A stretch of 64,000 nucleotides of DNA, from assembly GCA_028023455.1 (NCBI GenBank), contig JAQFVV010006246.1:2161501-2225500 (forward strand), written 5' to 3'. This document shows positions 50,421 to 59,615 of this stretch, piece after piece. This DNA is from Epiperipatus broadwayi (lineage: Eukaryota; Onychophora; Udeonychophora; Euonychophora; Peripatidae). Numbering within the stretch: position 1 is the stretch's first letter; every line of letters begins with the position of its first letter. A program made the translations under genes and the position numbers. Under the pieces are notes generated by a model, which saw only the letters and a list, made by a program, of their open reading frames with translations, was not told where the DNA came from and ran no database searches.

Positions 50421-51851
50421 TGTAACGTTTATTTATATACGTTACAAATATATTGGCATTTGGTAAAAGCTAAAAAAGTAAATTTAGATTTTTTTTTGAT
50501 TAGTATAATTTTTGTTAAAATGTGCAATGAAGGTTAAAATTGTCATTCTTATTTTTTTTTATCTAATTGGAAAGAATAAATGACATACAGATTACTAATC
50601 CAGATAAATTAAAAGAATTCCAAAAGTATAAGCTAAAAGAAAAATATTTTAGCTAATTAAAGATGGAAGAATAATGCTAAAAAAAAAGAGAACTTTGTAA
50701 CTTAAATTTAAGAGAGAGTGTATAAGATTATTATCTTATACGCTGATAAAAAGACAAAAGAGTGCGCAGAAGTTCCAAAAATGGAGCGCGATATAAAAAG
50801 GAGATGACAACTTCAATCTGGGTCTTCTCTTTAACTTCTAGTTACGTCTCTGAAAGTTGGAGGTTTCCACGAGCATAACCTGTGGCAAGAAATATACTTC
50901 TACACAGGTATGCCCCTTGCTGTACCAAGCTGTCATGCAAGCATGGAAACGGGACTTGTGAAGACCGCTTTTTGCAATAAAAGGGTCACTACAACCGTGC
51001 CTTTTCTCCAGCTATAGAACGGAACAATAATGGAAGACGCCGGCAGGAGAGACCAATGGAAATTCTCATGATCTGGGATCCCATAAACCTACATGAACTT
51101 ACCGGTAAGTTAAGAATAAATTTTCCTGATAGTGACTTAAAAGTTTGCAAACAATTATTTATCTAAGCTTAGACTACCATCCTGATATAGACTTTACTTT
51201 CACATTCAAGGGACTTTCTTATAAAGAATTTTATACAAGATCTTGGAACATTATTAAATTGCGTTCATTATTTAATCTAACTGTTTTTGTTAATCGATTC
51301 ATTATCTGGATTAGCATGTGTGTACTTTCCAGTTTAGTTAATTTGTAATTTAACTTATAAATATTTTAGTTTGTTAGAATAAAAGAGATTATACTTTTAT
51401 CAACCTTTTCATTGTGCGTTATTAATAATAGTTATTATTTTTTATTATTAAATTTATTATTAGTTTAGTGGGATTTAAAACGGAATTTACCTTGCCAATG
51501 TATTTAAACAAGCCCAGAAATAATAATCAAAAAGGAGAAAATAGTTTTCGTTACGGTATGATGCAATACCGATTAGTTTAAAAGCACTTTTTTTTTCTGT
51601 TTAGTTTACGAGTTACAATATGTTTGATGCCGACTCAGTGGGTCTAACGACTCTGGCGCCCTCATGTAGAAATTAAAAACTGAGTCAGCTCACGATTGTA
51701 CTTAGCAATAATTCTAGGCCGAGTTGATCAGGAAATATAGCTATGTTTTTAGAATAGAAATATAACTTTCTTCTTTTTTGACATAGCTTGATCAACTCAC
51801 GCGCAGTTTATATTAGCGTGTAAGAGGCATAGTAATACGAAAAACATTACA
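50421..51851 (+). repeat. LTR-like block of the palindrome, right copy
   Basis: Plus-strand partner of 48093-49525. It starts TGTAACG at 50421 and ends CATTACA at 51851. TATA-like GATATAAAAAGG lies near 50790 and GCAATAAAAGGG near 50975; ACTTACCGGTAAGT, a perfect palindrome containing splice-donor-like GTAAGT on both strands, is at about 51098. The block faces away from the palindrome centre, so the two copies would transcribe outward, if active. Confidence 0.5.
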
Positions 51852-51856
51852 CTATA

Positions 51857-52550
51857 TATATACAGTTGTGTCATTAATACTGAAAATAAAAGTCTTAAGG
51901 AATATACTAATTTATATTTAGCTATATACAATAATACTAAAAAAAAAAATCTATTGAATGTAACGGTTAACGGCCACCTGTGCTAATCAAAAAAAAACCC
52001 TGTATCTCAGTCCAACAAAGAGAAGCCCTATTTCAAACCCTCCTCCGAGTTCCGATTCAAACATGAGCAGAACACCATTTATTTGCCCAACAGTAGCTAA
52101 CCCACAAACATACAGTATATATGCCCAAAAAATAATAATAATACTGTTATTTATCTATTTTCACTATATATGTCCCCGCTCGTATCTTTTAACGAGACTT
52201 ACATGCATTTACATATAAGCCAACACAACTTGTTCATGGAAAATTTCAGTACTGCGTCCTTGCTATTTTTTATACTTAGACTGATTAGGACTTTATGCAC
52301 ACTGAATTGAATGTCCCAGAGTTCATTGTTCCTCTGCTATGTTTTAAATTATTCTGGGTGTTTCTGTGTGTAATTTTTAGTGGAATTAAATGGTACATTT
52401 TAGTACATTCAACGTAAGTACTGTCAGCAAACTTTCAATCCTTTTCCCTACATTCACAACCCTGAAGAGAAGACCAAAAACAGAACTTCCAAAGTTAACT
52501 ATCTAAAACGACATCAATCATATCCATGAACACAACCACCACCTCAATAT
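51857..52550. other. Repeat-derived sequence, possible LTR edge
   Basis: TGTAACGGTTAACGGCCACC at 51959 resembles a gypsy-type LTR start, and the following 500 bp is less AT-rich. Because the gag-like frames to the right are on the minus strand, this could be the outer border of that element. I found no matching second copy, so the border is not established. Confidence 0.3.
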
Positions 52551-52551
52551 C

Positions 52552-53544
52552 TTAAGTTTTGCTTGACTCTGATTTAGGTGTTGAAGGTCTGAATCCCTTC
52601 CCATGTCTGTATTTATGTCCATTATCATCACCGTTGCTGTCTGTATGCTTAACATATGTTTCGGGACTTTGACTCCTATGCCTAGCCTTTCTATGCCAAT
52701 GCGCTTGTCTTTGACCACCTCCATTCCATTTTATGGAGTTTAAGCCGATGTTTTCTCGAGTCTTATCCACTGGTTTATTTTGTTGACTTGTATCAGCTGC
52801 GTTTAGTATCTCTGCTACTTGTTCTATCAAATTTATATTAAAGTACTTTTTTACACTGGTAAGGTATTCTACTGGAGCCTCACCTGTCTGCCCTTTAAAC
52901 ACTCTTATGTTTAGAAATTGGTTAATGTTAGTAACATACATATAATTTTTATATCCCTGTATTAATTTTTCTTCTTTCCTATCTATCTTGTTTTTATCCA
53001 TTTTGTCTCTTTTCACTCTATTTATGTCAACACTGCTTACTTCGCTCTCTATCTCACATATTTTTATCACTGACTGTCTTTTTTCCTTTATAGCTTCCTG
53101 TTCGTTCTTGTTGCTGCTAACATTTAGCATTATAACCTGCTGTTTATCTGCTGGACAGTGTTTTCCATTTTCACTACTTTAGTATCATATCCTACCAGCT
53201 TCTTCTCTATTTCATACATTTTGCTATTGCAGCTATTTTCTATTTCACTTCTTTTTTTCATCAATTCTTTCATGCACGCCCTCAAACTCTAGTCCTGTTG
53301 CTTGTTGTCTACTTTCTATAGCTTCTGTATGTTTACTATTATCTAGCTCAAGGTTATCATATTTTATTTCTACATTATGGATTTTTATTTTTAATTCCTG
53401 TAATGTTTCATCTTTAACATTGTCTAGTCTTTGGGACATATCTTCCATTCGTTTTTCCATATCTTTTCTTATATCTTCTATTTGCCTTGGTACTTTAGCT
53501 GTTTCTTCTCTCATTTCTTTCATAAAGTCCAACATTATATTCAT
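52552..53544 (-). pseudogene. Gag-like retroelement remnant
   Basis: Two minus-strand frames lie in Gag order. 53245-53544 (99 codons) is strongly helical and charged (MKEMREETAKVPRQIEDIRK, RMEDMSQRLDNVKDE), a probable coiled coil. 52552-53130 (192 codons) has FLNIRVFKGQTGEAPVEYL, resembling the start of a retrotransposon capsid domain, and a basic Arg/His/Ser-rich tail (HWHRKARHRSQSPE). No CCHC knuckle, protease or polymerase follows to the left. A stop or shift separates the two frames. This looks like the 5' part of an LTR retrotransposon unrelated to the one at 21-26 kb. The Gag call is inferred from pattern, not from a diagnostic motif. Confidence 0.5.
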
Positions 53545-53639
53545 TAAGTTTTTCCCTCCATTTCAGGTTCTATTTTATCTTGACTATGAAAATTTAATTA
53601 TCCACACTTTTATATTTCACTATCACTATATCTCTATGC

Positions 53640-53830
53640 TAACAAAGTATTCTGTTTATTTATAACAAAGTATTCTGTTTATTTATCTCTATGTTATTAA
53701 ATCACAATGCTAACAAAGTATTTTATTTATTTCTTACAAAGTATTCTACTTATTTCTAACAAAGTATTCTGTTTATTTCTTTGTCATTAAAACTCAACAC
53801 TAGCAAAGTATTCTATTTATTTGTTTCTTT
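53640..53830. repeat. Minisatellite of AACAAAGTATTCTGTTTATTT units
   Basis: At least six copies of a roughly 21-bp unit (core CAAAGTATTCTGTTTATTT, with variants) occur with irregular spacers of 0-30 bp. It is located just upstream (minus sense) of the gag-like frames, so it may lie in that element's untranslated leader. Confidence 0.75.
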
Positions 53831-54840
53831 TTTATTAAATCTCGGTACACTCACACTTAGCTCACCCTAATTTGTTTGCCATCTATATATCTAGTATATG
53901 TTAATTTATTTACTACTTTCTCTTTTTTTTTATTCTCAATTGTAGTTTGCTATCTGCCCACACCTCTCCTATTAAAAAATAATATTTTTTTATTTCATTT
54001 ATTATTTATGTAACATGGCTGTGACCTCCACTATTAACTTATGTGCATACGAATTGCATCGTTCCCAATAACACATTGGTCACCATTTTTTACTGTAATA
54101 ATCGCTGCCTGTGTCTCTATACACATTGAGCATGACATGTGTTTTCTAACATTGAGCAGCAATTAAGAAATATTCAAAGGCATTCAAAATATACATTACT
54201 ATAATCATACCTTTGAAAGGTTCGTTTACTGCAACCTTTACATGCCATCTTAACAAAGAGATTGCTCCCCTCCCCAAGGGATATGATCATGTAATTAATA
54301 AAGAGTTATAATCTCTTATATTTCCTTTTTTATACATATATCAGTAGAAAAGTGAATGCCTAATAAATGATTCCCGATCCCGGTAAGGTTAATCCCTGGC
54401 TAGCTCAATCAACTCATGATCTCGGGATGGTGGTTTGTTGCTTCATTAACAGAAAAGGTCAAACAATAATATCATTATCAAATACACAGCACAGCATCAT
54501 ACTTTAAAATTAGATGTTAAATTTATTAAGCCCTCTATGATTATATAAATATTTACAGAATAAAGAAGAGAATAAACACACACATAAATGATATTAATTA
54601 AAATTCAAGCGTATAAATAAATTTTAAATAGTTTCATAAATGGGAAAAGAATGGTCTGAAATTATCCCCTGCTTACACTTTAAACCCAAAACTTGGAATA
54701 AATTACTTATATGAAAACAATGTGTATTAGCCATGGTATGCACATGTTTCATAATAAAAAAATGACCCTCACCCTTCCACTTGTGGTGATCTATACCTTT
54801 GTTTAAGTTAAAATAATGATTTAGCCACGAGTTAATGATA

Positions 54841-55145
54841 TTTGAATCATAAAAGTTCCATAATATGAGTCCTTGCATGTAGCGGACAATAATAATTATT
54901 TGGAACACTTTCTAACACACTTTTATTCCTTATGGAAGCATTCCCACATGTAGCGGATGGAATAAATTTACTAGGGAAACAAACTCATGCTCAACTACAA
55001 TTTGAATCTTAAAAGTTCCATAATAGAAGTCCTGCACGTAGCGGACAATAATAATTATTTGGAACACTTTCCTACAAACTTTTATTCCTTATGAAAACAA
55101 TCCTGCATGTAGTGGATGGAATAAATTTACTATTATTACAAGGTG
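54841..55145. repeat. Tandem duplication of a 162-bp unit
   Basis: The unit TGAATCATAAAAGTTCCATA...ATAAATTTACTA at 54841-55002 recurs from 55003. Within each unit the phrase gcatgtagcggacaataataa is followed about 75 bp later by catgtagcggatggaataaa, so half units are also related. No coding frame is kept. Confidence 0.75.
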
Positions 55146-56495
55146 AAACACATACATCCAATGAGCAAACCACCCAATTACTTCTATTTAACTATTTTGA
55201 AATATTTCCGATACTCGTACCTTTATGTTAAAATTACAAAAGAAATATTTATAACTGAATTATGCAATTCATTGATTCATTTAATAATAGCAATATTAGT
55301 AAAATAACGAATTACTAGTAATAAGACACAAAAATAGATATAAAAACATAAATAATACTTCCCGAAGGCTTCATTCTTCTCCGGGCTAGGATTTTGAGGG
55401 CGATATATATCTGCTGTGCAGGTGATTACTTAACAGGGCTTCAATGGAGGTTGGCAAATTGTCCATAGCAGCTACACTTTAAGAAAAAGAAAGTCACATC
55501 ACTGGATGGCTATGTAGGTCTTCGAGTGGTGTGAATGTACTGAACTTGGTCTCCTACTCCATGTTCATTGTTGTGTCACTAATAAATCTTGATTCCATTC
55601 CGTATTGCTTCCTTTCTTCTTTATTTAATTGGGCAGTATTCTTTCTCCCTTCAGTTAACACTTATTAGGAAATGTATCTGATAATAATAATTTCAATTGT
55701 ATTTTTCTTTCTTAGTTCATTAGTCTCATATTTCTTGGTCTGCACCTTTTAAAATACGTTCAGCTATTAATGACTCTTCCACTTGTTCAGCATTCTGAAA
55801 AAATATTTTTTTACTCTCATAATTCTGTTTTCTGTCTGTACACTCCGAAAACTATACTGCTAACTCAAAGAGAACGGGTAAGAGTGCCCGTGAGTACGAA
55901 CGAATATAACCCAGCTAACTAAATCAATTTCACCTGACCAGCCTTTATATATCCCCCCCATTACAGGGTATATTCTCTTATCCCCTCCACAAGTTATTGC
56001 TTTTACATTTCTGTTTTTAATTAAATTATTAATCCCTGTTTTTAATTACTTAAATCCAAACAATGGATTTAATTTTAGCTATCTCCTTGGAAAAAAAAAT
56101 TTGTCTTACGATAACTTTATCTTTTAATTAATTTCAGAATTTCACAGACCATTTAAATTCCAATCCCTTGATTTCTTTAAACAATAAAATAAAATCACAT
56201 TTATTTAATTAAATAATTTTGAGTAGGTGTCAAGCTGAACGACCACTGATACAATTTCTACATTTTCCCCCCAAAAACATTATACAATAAAAGAAAGAGG
56301 TCATTGGCTTGCCTGCAGTCATGAACATTAAGTTCTAAAAAAAAATTATAAAACTGTATACTTGTTGTCACATAAAAATTGTTTTTAAGTTTTCCAAAAA
56401 GAATATTCAATAAGCAACAGAAAAAAATATATAACATTTGAGAATCTGAAATAAAATCAAAAAATTAAAATAAAACATGTTTACTGATAGGTTAC
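55146..56495. promoter_or_regulatory. Possible LTR-type promoter region (minus strand) in repeat-derived sequence
   Basis: On the minus strand at about 55945-55955 a GATATATAAAGG TATA-like box follows a G-rich run and precedes a less AT-rich transcribed-looking stretch (tcgtactcacgggcactctt). It lies about 2.4 kb upstream of the gag-like frames in their own orientation, so it could be the promoter of that element's 5' LTR. Element ends are not resolved. The remainder is AT-rich. Confidence 0.3.
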
Positions 56496-57510
56496 TTAAA
56501 TATTTGAAAACCAGGCACTCTTCACAAACCTGGGAGCTTAATTGTAAGTATAGAGGATTTAAACTCAGATTTTTAAGCACCCTTCAACTATCCACACAAT
56601 CTCATATAACTGATACACATGACCACACACATGTAGAAAAGATAAATAATCACCAATATACATATTTCATGCTAAACCAGCACGCATCAGTTGGTCCAGA
56701 TTATCATCTCCCACACATATATATAATCAGTGCTCAGTTTATATTAAGATAGCAAATCTTCATACTTTAATGGATATGCTTCAATCTACTACAACCTCCA
56801 ACTTTTCAGCCATCCATAATCATTGAAAATCTGATGATGAAAACTCAAATCCCATGCTGATGCCAATATTATTGCCATGCCCATGTTGACCTGAAGTCAC
56901 TCTGACCCCTCATGTATAGGACAGTATCCATTTAAATACATGTAAGAGGGATGGACAGGATACAAGCTTGATATGTAAATATTTGAAAACCAGGCACTAC
57001 ATGTGTGTGGTCATGTGTATCAGTTATATGAGATTGTGTGGATAGTTGAAGGGTGCTTAAAAATCTGAGTTCAAATCCTCTATACTTACAATTAAGCTCC
57101 CTGGTTTGTGAAGAGTGCCTGGTTTTCAAATATTTACATATCAAGCTTGTATCCTGTCCATGGGGTCAGAGTGACTTCAGGTCAACATGGGCATGGCAAT
57201 AATATTGGCATCAGCATGGGATTTGAATTTTCATCATCAGATTTTCAATGATATGGATGGCTGAAAAGTTGGAGGTTGTAGTAGATTGAAGCCTATCCAT
57301 TAAAGTATGAAGATTTGCTATCTTAATATAAACTGAGCACTGATTATATATATGTGTGGGAGATGATAATCTGGACCAACTGATGAGTGCTGGTTTAGCA
57401 TGAAATACGTATATTGGTGATTATTTATCTTTTCTACATGTGTGTGGTCATGTGTATCAGTTATATAAGATTGTGTGAATAGTTGAAGGGTGCTTAAAAA
57501 TCTGATAGGT
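56496..57510. mobile_element. Family F foldback element, about 1 kb
   Basis: The outer arms match inversely: TCAGATTTTTAAGCACCCTT at 56565 against its reverse complement ending at 57505. They include the family core AATAATCACCAATATAC and ATGCTAAACCAGCAC on the left and the inverted core at about 57385-57435. Near the centre an additional inverted block (56960-57150) repeats the outer arm end, with GAGTTCAAATCCTC, a B-box-like sequence. The structure therefore has nested inversions. No protein is encoded. Confidence 0.8.
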
Positions 57511-59501
57511 TCCTTGCAAATACATTTCAGTTTCCCACAATCATTTCTTTAATCCCCTGCCATATTTATTCATATCATAAATAAAAAAAAAATATAGCAT
57601 TTATTAACAGCAAAATACATATTTACATGTGGTGTCCGCCTTTGTTTATTTATAAGCGTATTATCACCATTCATCCTATTTATTTACAATATATTGTGTG
57701 TGTAAGCAACAGAGAAAATATACCTGCACAGACCACTCCTTTTATTATAATATGTACATTTGTTTGGGCTGCAATTATGCTTGCAGCCATCTTTGTGGCA
57801 GTCATTTAAGACTGACTGTCACAGTATATTTAGTAATTTGATTTATTAAAAAAAGAGAGGAAAAAAGTGAGAATAAATATAATTATACCGTATTTGGTTT
57901 TCGAGTTATTATTATTAATATTGTTATATTTTGTATTCTCTTGATTCTATTGTTTTAATTGATCATCATCACTCGTAAATGTTATATATATATTAAGTTT
58001 AAGTGAATATTAAGCGTAAAATATTGATTTACATATAAGGATGTTTAAGGATTACTCTTGACATATAACAAGGTTTTTTTTTAATAATTAGAGGTTAATA
58101 ATAATAAAAGCTAAAATTATTCATTGCTGAATAAGTAATAATCATTAAATCAAATCTTAAAAATAATTACTATGTTTAGTAAATAGGGGTTTATAAAAAA
58201 TTAAATATCATGTGGTAAGATGCATGATGATCATTCATCATCACTGGTATATATTAATGATTGTGTTATAGTTTTAGCTATAAAAGTATTTTGAGTACAT
58301 ATAACCATAAACATATATAAAAATGCTAGAGAGGATTATAATTAAATACCAGTTTAACATAAGATGATTTTAAGAAAGTGCCTATAAGTTTATGAAAGAC
58401 AAATTTGTTTTTATGAGTTTATTAGAAAGCTGTGGCTGGTATCATTGTCATCATTATCATTCTATTACAAAGTATAAGCAAATTAAGTAACTAAGTTTAA
58501 TGGCCATACAGCTAAGTAATGGTCTTCACTATGTGTGTTTGGAAGCCATTAGGAAGAGTATACTTGCATCTGTATGTCAATATATACATTAAACTGAGCT
58601 AGTAATATTTATAAGAGTGTTGGATATATAAATTTTATGATATTGGGATCTTATAATTTTATTGACATAGATAAAATATAAGAATGACATTTTTTTGTTG
58701 TTGTTTGTTATCATCTAAGCCATATGTAATAAAAAAAAATGTACCGAATGGGTTTGAATCCAGTACACTATGGACAGATAATATTTATCTAGATTTAAAT
58801 CAATCTAGTGGCGCCCGTGGAAAACTCCTGTACTTAGCTAAGCTGAATAAAAGTGATCAAGTCTCTTTATTAACTGAATAACTTTCTTTGATATTTTTTT
58901 AAAGTTATTATAAATAGCACCAGTGTGTGCGTGTGACCATGAATGGTCTTATATATATATATATATGTGGGAAAAGAAATGGTAAGGATTCTTTGTTAAA
59001 AAAAACCTATTATTGGAGATAATCAAAATGCACTCCATGGATTTCACAGTAATTTTATTCAGTTGCAATAGCTAGTATTAGTTTATCTGATGACAATGGC
59101 TAGTATATTTTGTTAGTTAAAAATGACTTCCCAATATCGAAATATTGTAAATCTTAAGTGATGACAGTGATTAATATCCATTTTTAATTTGTGTATTTAA
59201 AAAAGGGATAATTTATTTATCTCATTGCTAGCATAAGAGGATTAATGTTTATGATTATTGCAAACGGGCCATGGTGTTATATTTAGTTAGTTACCAATGG
59301 ATGCCCAACTAAAATATGAGATATATTTCCAAAATATTCCATACATATCATATCATATTTATAGATAACCATCCTTATTTAATTATTTAATAGTAAATTT
59401 ATTATATTTCATCACATCATTTGTAATTTTTTTTATCAGTTACAATATATATATATATATACATTTCTGTGAAATGTATAAGATATTTCTTAATCTCCTA
59501 G
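57511..59501 (+). other. Intron 3' section before the fifth CUB exon
   Basis: AT-rich intron. A GGTTTGAATCC box near 58752 and the nearby GTGGCGCCCGTGG at about 58809 hint at a small retroelement fragment. An (AT)n run lies at about 58949-58968. It ends in TTAATCTCCTAG at 59501. Confidence 0.5.
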
Positions 59502-59615
59502 GATGTGGAGCTACATTGAATGCGTCTTCTAATGGTGAAATTACTTCTCCAAATTATCCGTTTAATTATGATGCTAATACAAACTGTTCTTGGATTATTG
59601 ACAGTCAATCTCCAG
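59502..59615 (+). CDS. Cubilin-like CUB-domain exon 5 (start of a third domain)
   Basis: It enters in phase 1 and completes a Gly codon with the exon at 43714: GCGATLNASSNGEITSPNYP, FNYDANTNCSWIIDSQSPG, the standard CUB opening with the first two cysteines. The donor is CCAG/GTAATT, leaving in phase 1, earlier than in the two previous first-half exons (114 bp rather than 182), so this domain is split differently. NAS and NCS are possible N-glycosylation sites. The rest of the domain must lie to the right; I could not find it before position 64000. Confidence 0.85.

Larger units (their letters stand above)
48093..51851. mobile_element. Giant palindromic element, 3.76 kb, about 1.84-kb arms
   Basis: 48093-49935 is the near-perfect reverse complement of 50015-51851, around a 79-bp spacer (49936-50014). 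Each arm has an outer LTR-like block (about 1.43 kb) that begins TGTAACG and ends CGTTACA or CATTACA, and an inner roughly 0.4-kb block. The arms are less AT-rich than surrounding intron. Outside both ends is a TA repeat (tatag / ctata), so no target duplication can be read. A 67-codon frame at 48598-48801 (minus) and 51145-51348 (plus) translates identically in both arms, showing how little they have diverged. No transposase, RT or integrase is seen. I do not recognise the family; a foldback element made of two inverted LTR-retrotransposon ends is my best reading. Confidence 0.8.

Noticed and set aside
51640-51665. TGGCGCCCTC in the palindrome as a primer-binding site
   Set aside because: The left arm reads TGCCGCCCTC, and the position is inside the block bounded by TGTAACG...CATTACA; inconsistent with a border.
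58800-58820. TGGCGCCCGTGG as a Lys-type primer-binding site
   Set aside because: No LTR, Gag or Pol sequence beside it; an isolated 8-base match is not enough.
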